Shown: piece by piece, positions 45,204 through 53,503 of the stretch | Position numbering within the stretch: the stretch's first letter is position 1 | Layout: each line of letters starts with the position of its first letter | Assembly (NCBI GenBank): GCA_020631555.1 | Contig: JAHDGY010000008.1 | Span: 1 to 54,933, forward strand | Origin: Flavobacteriales bacterium | Lineage (GTDB): Bacteria > Bacteroidota > Bacteroidia > Flavobacteriales_D > Parvicellaceae | Direction of reading: 5' to 3' | Length of the DNA: 54,933 bases | Translations under genes and position numbers: made by a program | Notes under the pieces: model-generated | The model's database searches: none | What the model was told of the DNA's origin: nothing | What the model saw: only the letters and a program-made list of their open reading frames with translations

Positions 45204-47606
45204 ATGGATAATCATTTTTTAGGATTAACAGATATATTGGATGCAGACGCGGAGTTTATTCCGTTGATCTCTGCCGAAGACGAGGACAGGATGAACAAAG
45301 AGGAATTACCGGACGAACTTCCGGTACTTCCACTGAGAAACAACGTACTTTTTCCTGGTGTAGTTATTCCAATAACAGTAGCTCGGGATACGACCATTAA
45401 GTTGGTAGAAGACGCATATAAAGGGAATAGAACAATTGGAGTGGTTTCTCAGAAGGATATGCAGGTTGAAAATCCAAAGTTCAAGGATCTTAACGCCGTT
45501 GGTACAGTTGCGCATATTATCAAGCAGTTAAAAATGCCTGATGGTAGTACAACGATTATTATTCAGGGTAAGCGCCGAATGAAATTGGTTGAATGCATTA
45601 GCGAAAGCCCGTATATCAAAGCGAAAATTGAAACAATGATTGACCAGTTTTCAGATTTGGAAGAAGGAGTTGAAGAAGCATTGTTTGGATCGCTCAAAGA
45701 TCTGGCACTGAAAATTATTCAGCAATCGCCAAATATTCCGACTGAGGCATCTTTTGCGATTAAGAACATTGAAAGTCCATCATTCTTGGTCAATTTTATT
45801 TCATCCAACATGGATGCTACTGTTGAAGAAAAACAGGAGCTTTTGGAGGTTGAAAACATTATTGAGCGTGCGAATAAATTATTGGTTCACCTAACGCAAG
45901 AATTGCAACTGCTGGAGCTGAAAAATGATATTCAGTCTAAGGTAAAGGTGGATTTGGACAAACAACAGCGCGAGTATTTTCTGCAACAACAAATGCGTCA
46001 AATTCAAGATGAATTAGGCGAAAATCCCATTCAGCAAGATATTATAGAATTGCGGGATAAATCCAAATCAAAAAAGTGGACTAAAACTGTTGAGAAGGCA
46101 TTTACGAAGGAAGTCGATAAATTGGAAAGAATGAATCCTTCGGGTGCCGAATACGGGGTTCAATTAAATTATTGTCAGTTGCTTCTTGATCTCCCTTGGA
46201 ATGAATTCACAAAGGACGTGTTCGATTTAAAGCGAGCACAAAAGATTTTGGATCGAGATCATTTTGGGTTAGCTAAGGTGAAAGAGCGTATTATCGAGTA
46301 TCTCGCGGTGCTAAAGCTAAAAAATGATATGAAAGCGCCAATCTTATGTTTATATGGTCCCCCTGGAGTTGGAAAAACTTCTTTGGGTAAGTCCATTGCA
46401 GAAGCGCTTGGAAGAAAATATGTTAGAATGTCGCTAGGGGGCGTTCGAGATGAAGCGGAAGTTCGGGGACATAGGAAAACGTATATAGGTGCAATGCCAG
46501 GTCGGATTATTCAGAATTTGAAAAAAGCTGAATCATCTAATCCAGTTTTTGGGTTGGACGAAATCGATAAAATTGGAAGAGATAATCATGGAGATCCAAG
46601 TTCGGCGTTGCTCGAAGTTCTAGACCCAGAGCAAAATAATACGTTTCAGGACAATTATGTTGAATTGGACTATGACCTTTCTAAAGTAATGTTTGTGGCT
46701 ACTGCTAATAGCCTAAATACGTTGCAACCAGCGCTTCGCGATCGAATGGAGATTATTGAAGTTAATGGCTATACCGTAGAAGAAAAAATCGAAATTGCCA
46801 AGCGTCACTTGATTCCTAAACAATTGAAAGAGCATGGTGTAGACAAGAACCAATTTTCTCTGGCAAAAAGTCACGTTGAAAAGATTGTGGAAGGCTATAC
46901 GAACGAAAGTGGTGTTCGTGGATTGGAAAAGAAGTTGACAAAATTGATTCGTTCCAGAGCAAAAGAGATTGCAATGGAAGAAGAATTTGAACCCAAAATT
47001 TCTGCCGAGAACATCCGCAAATCTCTTGGCCCGGCGCATGGCAAAGAGAAATACGAGAATAATTCTGTTCCAGGCGTAGTTACAGGTTTGGCTTGGACGA
47101 GAACTGGTGGAGATATTCTATTCATTGAGTCAAGTTTATCAAAAGGAAAGGGCAGACTAACCCTTACTGGAAATTTGGGAGATGTAATGAAGGAATCTGC
47201 CACCATAGCTTTAGAGTACATTAAAAGTAACGCCAAGAAACTTAAAATTGACGAAGGTTTGTTTGACGCGTGGAACATTCATATTCACGTTCCGGAAGGT
47301 GCAACCCCAAAGGATGGTCCGTCTGCTGGAATTACTATGTTAACTGCATTGACTTCTATTATCAGCAAAAGAAAAGTTAAAAAGCAACTAGCCATGACCG
47401 GAGAAATAACCTTGCGCGGCAAGGTACTCCCAGTGGGTGGAATACAAGAAAAGATTTTGGCTGCGAAGCGAGCAAATATCAAGGAGATTATTCTTTGTGA
47501 GGGCAACCGAAAAGATGTCGAAGAAATAAACCAAGATTATTTGAAAGGGTTAACGTTTCATTACGTTAAGGAAATGTCTCAAGTGCTTGATTTGGCTTTA
47601 GTTTAA
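45204..47606 (+). CDS. lon: ATP-dependent protease Lon (type A)
   Basis: 800 residues, full length. An N-terminal LON substrate-binding domain (about 35-240), an AAA+ module with Walker A GPPGVGKTS (about 385-393) and Walker B GLDEID, and a C-terminal Ser-Lys protease domain with Ser707 in KDGPSAG and Lys750, 43 residues later as in the E. coli enzyme. Lon degrades damaged and regulatory proteins in the cytoplasm. It is preceded by about 210 nt without a gene, in which no clear heat-shock operator was found, and it is probably monocistronic. Confidence 0.98.
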   Translation: MDNHFLGLTDILDADAEFIPLISAEDEDRMNKEELPDELPVLPLRNNVLFPGVVIPITVARDTTIKLVEDAYKGNRTIGVVSQKDMQVENPKFKDLNAVGTVAHIIKQLKMPDGSTTIIIQGKRRMKLVECISESPYIKAKIETMIDQFSDLEEGVEEALFGSLKDLALKIIQQSPNIPTEASFAIKNIESPSFLVNFISSNMDATVEEKQELLEVENIIERANKLLVHLTQELQLLELKNDIQSKVKVDLDKQQREYFLQQQMRQIQDELGENPIQQDIIELRDKSKSKKWTKTVEKAFTKEVDKLERMNPSGAEYGVQLNYCQLLLDLPWNEFTKDVFDLKRAQKILDRDHFGLAKVKERIIEYLAVLKLKNDMKAPILCLYGPPGVGKTSLGKSIAEALGRKYVRMSLGGVRDEAEVRGHRKTYIGAMPGRIIQNLKKAESSNPVFGLDEIDKIGRDNHGDPSSALLEVLDPEQNNTFQDNYVELDYDLSKVMFVATANSLNTLQPALRDRMEIIEVNGYTVEEKIEIAKRHLIPKQLKEHGVDKNQFSLAKSHVEKIVEGYTNESGVRGLEKKLTKLIRSRAKEIAMEEEFEPKISAENIRKSLGPAHGKEKYENNSVPGVVTGLAWTRTGGDILFIESSLSKGKGRLTLTGNLGDVMKESATIALEYIKSNAKKLKIDEGLFDAWNIHIHVPEGATPKDGPSAGITMLTALTSIISKRKVKKQLAMTGEITLRGKVLPVGGIQEKILAAKRANIKEIILCEGNRKDVEEINQDYLKGLTFHYVKEMSQVLDLALV

Positions 47607-47681
47607 GTAGGTTTGCTTAGACACACAAGCTGATAACTCCAAAGTCTTTATTTTAGAGCTTTGTACTGAAATTTCCCGGAT

Positions 47682-47750
47682 TTGTAATGGCCTTTAGCGT
47701 AACGAGAAACGCTAGGATGAGTTAGGTTGTAAAGCCTTGATGGCCATTTC
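47682..47750. repeat. Nested inverted repeat downstream of lon
   Basis: An outer pair AATGGCC / GGCCATT encloses an inner hairpin AGCGT-AACGAGAA-ACGCT. There is no long T run. It lies between the convergent lon and methyltransferase genes and could act as a terminator or mRNA 3'-end structure; nothing else is visible in this gap. Confidence 0.4.
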
Positions 47751-47776
47751 CCAAATATATAGGACTGATAAAGCCT

Positions 47777-48571
47777 TCAGGATGATTTGAAAATTTGAGT
47801 GGTGTAATCACTACAAGTTGGATTGCCAAAACCAACCGTCTTGATTAGTTCTAAGAAACTTTCTAGGGTGGTAATGTTGTTTAATGCCCAAGAATTTTTC
47901 CACTGTTTAATCCATTGGTTTGGATCGGGTCGATTGGTGCTATTGAGAATATAATCCGCTAAAACTAGCCTTCCTCCCGGTTTCAAAATTCTAAAAGATT
48001 CTTTCAATATTTCCGCCTTACTTCCTGCTGAAACGATTGTTTCACATGCCCAAACAATATCAAAGGAGTGGTCTTTAAATGTGGTTGCGCAAAAATCCAT
48101 GAAAGAGAATTCAACAAGGTGACCTAAATTGAGAACTTGTAAATTTTCAATGGCGGTCTCCAGTTGTTTCTTGCTAATCGTGATACCCTGTACATTGGCA
48201 TTATACATTTTGGCCAAAAAAAATGAAGATCCGCCAACACCACAACCTGCGTCTAAAACTGTGGAGCCATCTTCAATCATGGCCAATTCAGCCATTTTTA
48301 GATTTGTATTCTGAAGTAATTCTGCAAACGATGTTGTATCGTCCAGCCAAATCCCGGAGTGTAGCGCTTTACTTTTATTCAAATTCCACCAAATCTGATA
48401 GTGATTTTGTGTTTGGTTGTAGTAAGATCCAACGTTTCGCGAACCGTTCTTGTGTAGTTTAAGAATTCTTGGTTTGATGATAAGAAGAATCACTGAAATG
48501 AGCAATTTCCAGATTTGAATGATAATAAGGTTTATTTTTAATTTATGCTGAAAACAGACAGTGTCGATCAA
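47777..48571 (-). CDS. SAM-dependent class I methyltransferase
   Basis: 264 residues as drawn. The core (about 55-264) resembles the sterol/tocopherol methyltransferase-like group: YYNQTQNHYQIWW, ALHSGIWL, the SAM-binding DAGCGVGGSSFFLA and the ILKPGGRLVLADYI segment. The N-terminal about 45 residues include a hydrophobic stretch (LLISVILLIIK) and may be a membrane anchor or an artefact of start choice; GTG at 48493 or TTG at 48505 are alternatives. As drawn it overlaps the divergent YdeI-like gene by 27 nt, which favours a shorter start. The substrate is unknown. Confidence 0.8.
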   Translation of the reverse strand: MIDTVCFQHKLKINLIIIQIWKLLISVILLIIKPRILKLHKNGSRNVGSYYNQTQNHYQIWWNLNKSKALHSGIWLDDTTSFAELLQNTNLKMAELAMIEDGSTVLDAGCGVGGSSFFLAKMYNANVQGITISKKQLETAIENLQVLNLGHLVEFSFMDFCATTFKDHSFDIVWACETIVSAGSKAEILKESFRILKPGGRLVLADYILNSTNRPDPNQWIKQWKNSWALNNITTLESFLELIKTVGFGNPTCSDYTTQIFKSS

Positions 48572-49135
48572 TATATCTTGAACTTGAACTTTGGTCAGGA
48601 TATCGTAATGATTTTACGACAAATACTCAATTCTTCTGAATTGGTGGAAGCGGTCAAGTGGGGGATTCCTACTTACACTTTGAAGAATAAAAATGTTGTT
48701 GCATTGGCAGTTTTTAAATCTCATGTAGCGTTGTGGTTTTGGAATGGAGTCTTTTTGGAGGACAAAAGTAAAGTACTTATTAACGCTCAGGAAGGCAAGA
48801 CACAAGGTATGCGGCAATGGAGATTTACTAATGTTTCTGAACTGGACGCACCTCTGATTTTACAATATGTCGAGGAGGCAATTGAAAATCAAAAGCAAGG
48901 TAAAATTGTAAAACCAAGAAAAAAGGAATTAGTAATTTCCGAAGAATTGAATCGGGCTTTGACTGAAAGTAAGGAGTTAAGTGCTGCTTTTGCATGTTTT
49001 TCGTTGTCTCAGAGAAGAGAGTTCTCAGAGCATATTGGGCAAGCCGAAAAACTGGAAACTAAAGAACGCAGGTTAAAAAAAATAGTTCCGATGATTTTAT
49101 CAGGAGTTGGACTTCATGACAAGTACAGGAAGTAA
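48545..49135 (+). CDS. YdeI/OmdA-like DUF1801 protein
   Basis: 196 residues. The N-terminal half is a DUF1801 domain (VEAVKWGIPTYTLKNKNVVALAVFKSHVALWFWNG-type pattern, about 36-70). The C-terminal half is an OmdA-like helical segment (LNRALTESKELSAAFACFSLSQRREF, ETKERRLKKIVPMILSG). Such proteins are common in soil and marine bacteria, but their biochemical role is not established. It is transcribed divergently from the methyltransferase gene. Confidence 0.85.
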   Translation: MLKTDSVDQYILNLNFGQDIVMILRQILNSSELVEAVKWGIPTYTLKNKNVVALAVFKSHVALWFWNGVFLEDKSKVLINAQEGKTQGMRQWRFTNVSELDAPLILQYVEEAIENQKQGKIVKPRKKELVISEELNRALTESKELSAAFACFSLSQRREFSEHIGQAEKLETKERRLKKIVPMILSGVGLHDKYRK

Positions 49136-49178
49136 TTCTGCTTCTTACTAGAACTCTTTAAGTACGCTGAAATCCTCG

Positions 49179-49208
49179 TTGTCGCATGGAATATTTGGAT
49201 TAAATTTG
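49179..49208 (+). promoter_or_regulatory. Bacteroidetes promoter for the aminotransferase gene
   Basis: TTG at 49179-49181, a 19-nt spacer and TAAATTTG at 49201-49208 match the Bacteroidetes consensus exactly at the -7. The start codon is 20 nt further on. Confidence 0.6.
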
Positions 49209-49228
49209 TGGCCCAAATATTTTAAAGT

Positions 49229-50458
49229 ATGCCTAATCTATCTGAGAAGTCTTTTGCGATGCCAGAGTCGCCAATTAGAAAATTAGTGCCGTACGCGGAA
49301 GCGGCTAAAAAAGCTGGTAGAACGGTCTATCATTTGAATATTGGACAACCGGATATTCGCACACCGAAAGAGGTGTTGGATAAAATGAGTAACCTAAACT
49401 TGGAGGTAGTAGAGTACAGTCATTCTGCTGGTTTTCAGAGTTATCGTAAAGGCCTGGCCAAGTATTATAATAATCTTGGAATTTCCATCAATTATGAGGA
49501 TATATTAATTACCACTGGCGGTTCTGAAGCTATTATTTTTGCAATGCAAACGTGTTTTAATCCCGGAGATCAGGTGATCATTCCTGAACCATTTTATGCT
49601 AATTACAATGGATTTGCCATAAATGCTGGATTGGAAGTTGTGCCAATTACGACCAAAATTGAAGAAGGATTTGCTTTGCCACCGGTAGAGGAATTCGAAA
49701 AAATGATCACACCAAAAACGCGTGGAATCTTGATATGCAATCCTGGTAATCCTACTGGATGTCTTTACAGTGAAGATGAACTTAACGTTTTGAAAGAGAT
49801 TGTTAAGAAGCACGATTTATTTCTTTTCTCGGATGAAGTTTATCGTGAGTTTTGTTACGACGGAGCTACGGCAACAAGTGCACTAAGTTTGGCAGGTGTA
49901 GAGGAAAATGTGGTGGTAGTAGATTCTGTTTCGAAGAGATATAGTATGTGCGGTGCCAGAGTTGGAGCACTGATTTCGAAGAATAAAAAATTGATCAGTA
50001 CCGCGCTCAAATTTGGACAAGCGAGATTGTCTCCCCCAACATTTGGGCAGATTGCTGGAGAAGCAGCCCTAAGCACTCCTGCTTCTTATTTCGAGGAAGT
50101 AAGTAAGGAATATATTGAGCGACGCGATATTTTGGTGAAGGGATTGAACAAAATTGAAGGAGTTCTGTGCCCTAGTCCAAAAGGAGCATTTTATGCTATT
50201 GCTAAATTACCCATTGACAATGCGGACAAGTTTTGCCAGTGGATTCTTGAGGAATTTCATTATGAAAATCAAACGATAATGCTTGCTCCGGCAACTGGGT
50301 TTTATGCTACTAAGGGAGCTGGAGAACAAGAAGTGCGTATTGCCTATGTTTTAAATAAAGAATCTCTTCAGAAGGCAGTAAAATGTTTGGAAATTGCTTT
50401 GGATCAGTATCCTGGGCGGAAGTTGGAAACTGTAGTTCAAGAAACGCAAGAAATTTAA
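49229..50458 (+). CDS. Class I/II PLP-dependent aminotransferase
   Basis: 409 residues of the aspartate aminotransferase fold-type I group. Landmarks are LNIGQPD (36-42), TTGGSEAI (96-103), CNPGNPTG (170-177), SDEVYREFCYDG (201-212) and the PLP lysine in SVSKRYSMCGARVG (Lys236). The substrate is probably aspartate or another amino acid, but this class is hard to assign by sequence. It is expressed from its own promoter, and the gene ends at a bidirectional terminator shared with the convergent OmpA gene. Confidence 0.92.
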   Translation: MPNLSEKSFAMPESPIRKLVPYAEAAKKAGRTVYHLNIGQPDIRTPKEVLDKMSNLNLEVVEYSHSAGFQSYRKGLAKYYNNLGISINYEDILITTGGSEAIIFAMQTCFNPGDQVIIPEPFYANYNGFAINAGLEVVPITTKIEEGFALPPVEEFEKMITPKTRGILICNPGNPTGCLYSEDELNVLKEIVKKHDLFLFSDEVYREFCYDGATATSALSLAGVEENVVVVDSVSKRYSMCGARVGALISKNKKLISTALKFGQARLSPPTFGQIAGEAALSTPASYFEEVSKEYIERRDILVKGLNKIEGVLCPSPKGAFYAIAKLPIDNADKFCQWILEEFHYENQTIMLAPATGFYATKGAGEQEVRIAYVLNKESLQKAVKCLEIALDQYPGRKLETVVQETQEI

Positions 50459-50472
50459 AAAAGGCTTAAAGG

Positions 50473-50506
50473 AAGACGTCCACTCGGCTACCCCGGTGGA
50501 CGTCTT
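50473..50506. terminator. Bidirectional terminator hairpin
   Basis: AAGACGTCCAC pairs perfectly with GTGGACGTCTT (11 bp) around a 12-nt loop. It lies 14 nt after the aminotransferase stop and 45 nt after the convergent OmpA-gene stop. On the minus strand the stem is soon followed by a T-rich tract (TTTAAGCCTTTTTT), so it is best for the OmpA operon and may serve both. Confidence 0.75.
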
Positions 50507-50551
50507 AAACCTAAAATCAAATGTGGTGATTGTTCTAGTTAACGTGTAGGA

Positions 50552-52471
50552 CTAATGTTTTACAATTTTAAACTCCGTTCTTCTGTTTAGAGCATGTTTC
50601 GATTCAGGACAATCGACACCATCAACGCAATTGTTAACTGGCTTAGATTCCCCATAACCGTGAGATGTAATTCTCTCAGGATTTGAAATTCGTTGTTTCA
50701 AATATTTAGCAGAGGCTTTAGCTCGTCTTTTAGACAGATATTGATTGCTTTTTGATCTACCACGTGAATCGGTATGAGATCCCAGTTCGATAGATATTTT
50801 AGGATTATCCATCAAAACTTCAACAATTTTGTCTAACTCTTTGGCAGCGTCTGGTCTGATATTGAATTTCCCCAAATCAAAGTAAATAGGATTTAGGTCA
50901 ATCAACTTTCCAAGATCTTTACCTTCATCAATTTTTGCCATTTCTAAGGCTAACGTTTCGCTAAGGTTAATAGCTCCATACTTATCCACTTTTGATCTAA
51001 ACCTTTTCTTTCCTGCAACATATCCTGGCTTTTTCAAAATGATATCATAAGATATCTTTTCCCCCATTTTTTTAGGTGGTACGGACTTTTCCATTACCCC
51101 ACCTTTTCCTGTATTGAAGGAGCCTATAGTATCTTTCAAGATATTGTCAACGATGATAACATTCACATCTCTAAGTGGTTCTTTAGAATCTTTGTCTGTT
51201 ACTTCTACCAACAATGCCAAGTTTGGATCTTTTTCTAAATCTTCTTCTACGGAAATTGGTTTCCACAGTTGGATGTCATTTGTTGAAACATCCATTGTTT
51301 CAGCCAAATAATCATCTTTGGTAAACAGTAATCTGTAGTTTTTCGTTTTATCTACAGGTAATAGAAAGTATCCGTTTTCGTCTGTGGTAGTTTCGGCAAC
51401 AGTTTCCCCTTTTTCATTTTGTAATTGTACAGTAACACCTTCTAATTTAAAGTCTTCATGAGTATCTGTTAGTGTTCCTTCTAACTCGTATGATGATGCT
51501 AAAGGCGTGCTCAAAGAAACGTTGTAAATATCATCCTTTCCTTTTCCGCCTTCTCTATTTGAACTTAAATATCCAGACTCGTTGTCATCTAAAAGAACAA
51601 ATGCAAAATCATCGAATTTAGAATTAATAGAAGAACCAAGGTTGGTAATATTTCCAAACTTTCCTGATTTTCCTGTGTAGGCCATGAAAATGTCTAAACC
51701 TCCATAACCAGCATGGCCGTCAGACGTGAAGAATAAAGATCCATCTGAAGCAATCCATGGAAAGAAGTCATCTCCAGAGGTATTAACTGTAGGTCCAAGA
51801 TTTTGAATATTGCCATAGGTTCCATCTTCGTGGATATCTACCTTATAAAGGTCAACACCACCTTTACCACCCGGCATATCAGATGCAAAATACAAGATCT
51901 TACCATCTCTTGAAATGGCTGGATGTCCCACAGAATAATTTGGTGAATTAAATTTAAATGCCACAAAGTTTTCTGTCTCAAAATCGTCGCCAATCTTAGT
52001 TTTATAAATAGCAAGTGGTTTACGATCAACCTTACCTGTAACATCAATGTTGTCTGCAGTTATGTACATGTACTTTTCGTCGGGAGTAGCACATATTGGT
52101 CCGGTGTGAATTTTTTTAAGGCTTCCGACAATTTCCGGAGATTCCAAATTTTGGTTGTTACGATTTGCCTTATACAATTTGTACAGAGGCTTTTTTTCTT
52201 CTGCAGTAGAAGTGAAAATTGGGCCTAAAATCCTATCTGATGAGCAATAAAATACTTGATTTTTCACCGGATATCCACCGAACTCGGAACTTCTCATGTT
52301 CACGTTGTGGATACTGGAAAGAGTAAACAAATCGCTCGGATGTTTTCTAAAATCGGTCCGAGCAGACTCCATTGATAAACTCTCTTGCGCCGGATTATGG
52401 AACATCTGAGCATTTTGAATAATAGGTAGGTTTAATGCGATAAAAAGGGAGATAAAATCAACCGTTTTCAT
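50552..52471 (-). CDS. PD40 / OmpA-family envelope protein (module 2)
   Basis: 639 residues with a signal-like N-terminus (FISLFIALNLPIIQNAQ). PD40 propeller blades cover about 60-325 (GKILYFASDMPGGKGGVDLYK, GSLFFTSDGHAGYGGLDIFM, SGYLSSNREGGKGKDDIYN). Two carboxypeptidase-regulatory-like beta-sandwich domains (about 330-510) follow, then an OmpA peptidoglycan-binding domain (about 525-638) with SHTDSRGRSKSNQYLSKRRA. Unlike the two paralogues at 21-25 kb it lacks an obvious TPR region. It ends the operon adhesin - PorP/SprF - OmpA and probably links the surface complex to peptidoglycan. Confidence 0.92.
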   Translation of the reverse strand: MKTVDFISLFIALNLPIIQNAQMFHNPAQESLSMESARTDFRKHPSDLFTLSSIHNVNMRSSEFGGYPVKNQVFYCSSDRILGPIFTSTAEEKKPLYKLYKANRNNQNLESPEIVGSLKKIHTGPICATPDEKYMYITADNIDVTGKVDRKPLAIYKTKIGDDFETENFVAFKFNSPNYSVGHPAISRDGKILYFASDMPGGKGGVDLYKVDIHEDGTYGNIQNLGPTVNTSGDDFFPWIASDGSLFFTSDGHAGYGGLDIFMAYTGKSGKFGNITNLGSSINSKFDDFAFVLLDDNESGYLSSNREGGKGKDDIYNVSLSTPLASSYELEGTLTDTHEDFKLEGVTVQLQNEKGETVAETTTDENGYFLLPVDKTKNYRLLFTKDDYLAETMDVSTNDIQLWKPISVEEDLEKDPNLALLVEVTDKDSKEPLRDVNVIIVDNILKDTIGSFNTGKGGVMEKSVPPKKMGEKISYDIILKKPGYVAGKKRFRSKVDKYGAINLSETLALEMAKIDEGKDLGKLIDLNPIYFDLGKFNIRPDAAKELDKIVEVLMDNPKISIELGSHTDSRGRSKSNQYLSKRRAKASAKYLKQRISNPERITSHGYGESKPVNNCVDGVDCPESKHALNRRTEFKIVKH

Positions 52472-52537
52472 ATTTAATCAATTAAGTTTTAGTGTAATGT
52501 AGAGGAAAGGAGGGCGGAACTAATTAACTGCAAGTTA

Positions 52538-53443
52538 CTAAAAATATCGAGGCGAAACTAATCCTTGAACTTCACGCAAAAATCCGTATGACAATAAAAT
52601 TTCGTGAGATCCAACTGTTCTTACATTTAATTGACTCAATGAAAGATCGAATGCATAACCTAATTTCAACTGGTCAATAATTTTGCATTGAACCAAGAAA
52701 CTGATGCTCTCCGCGATCCGATAATTTAGCCCTACCCAAAGCTTGGATTTCCAAATACCTGTTAAAGAGGCATCCGCGCTGATTGGCGCGCCAGTCGTCA
52801 TTCTCGTCTGAATCGATGGTCTTAATTGAAAGGTTTTTCCGACCGGTAATAATGCTCCGGCAACCATAAAAAAGTGACGGGCTTCATCCATTCCTCCAAG
52901 CTCATCTTTTAGTCCTCCAATTAGTCTAGGAACACTTGCTCCGGCAAACCAATTTGGTGCAAAATAATAGATTCCAGCACCAAACATTGGACTGGTTACT
53001 CCTTGTAAATTGACCGCATTTGGATCTTGTCCTGTTCGATCAACCGCACGTAAATTCGATTGATAACGATCAATTCCTGCTTTAAGTCCAAAACTTAGTT
53101 TTCCTTTATCTTCAAAATGAATTCGATACGCAAAGTCAACAGCGCCGGTAAAACGGCTCATTGGGCCAATCTGATCGTTCATGATATCTAGTCCAATACC
53201 AATTGCTTCAAATTTTAGTGGCGCATGCAAGGCAAGGGTCGTTGAACGTGGTGCACCTGCTACACCTGCCCACTGATGCCTATGGATACCAGTGATCTGT
53301 AAATACTCTTGACAACCAGCAAACGCGGGGTTTACATAAATCTGGTTATCTAAATACTGTGTGAACATGGGTTCTTGTTGCGCATTGATTACGCTTGCAA
53401 GGGTAGTAGCGAAAGCTAAAAGTTCAACACATATAGTTTTCAT
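52538..53443 (-). CDS. PorP/SprF-family T9SS outer-membrane protein (module 2)
   Basis: 301 residues with a signal peptide. The family signature QEPMFTQYLDNQIYVNPAFAGCQEYLQITGIHRHQW appears at the start of the mature protein in overlapping pieces, followed by barrel strands (IGIGLDIMNDQIGPMS, GKLSFGLKAGIDRY, FGAGIYYFAPNWFAGAS). It lies directly downstream of the TSP3 adhesin, the classic arrangement for a SprF-type helper and its client with a type-B sorting domain. A 66-nt gap separates it from the OmpA gene. Confidence 0.93.
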   Translation of the reverse strand: MKTICVELLAFATTLASVINAQQEPMFTQYLDNQIYVNPAFAGCQEYLQITGIHRHQWAGVAGAPRSTTLALHAPLKFEAIGIGLDIMNDQIGPMSRFTGAVDFAYRIHFEDKGKLSFGLKAGIDRYQSNLRAVDRTGQDPNAVNLQGVTSPMFGAGIYYFAPNWFAGASVPRLIGGLKDELGGMDEARHFFMVAGALLPVGKTFQLRPSIQTRMTTGAPISADASLTGIWKSKLWVGLNYRIAESISFLVQCKIIDQLKLGYAFDLSLSQLNVRTVGSHEILLSYGFLREVQGLVSPRYF

Positions 53444-53459
53444 CTCTTAAGTTTTAGGA

Positions 53460-53483
53460 AGAGGGGAGAATTACCTCCCCTCT
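53460..53483. terminator. Intercistronic hairpin between adhesin and porP/sprF genes
   Basis: AGAGGGGAG pairs perfectly with CTCCCCTCT (9 bp, GC-rich) around a 6-nt loop, 20 nt after the adhesin stop and 17 nt before the PorP/SprF start. There is no T run, so it is more likely a partial terminator or an mRNA-stabilising structure than a full stop. Confidence 0.5.
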
Positions 53484-53503
53484 GCTAGTTAAGTATTTGT
53501 TTT

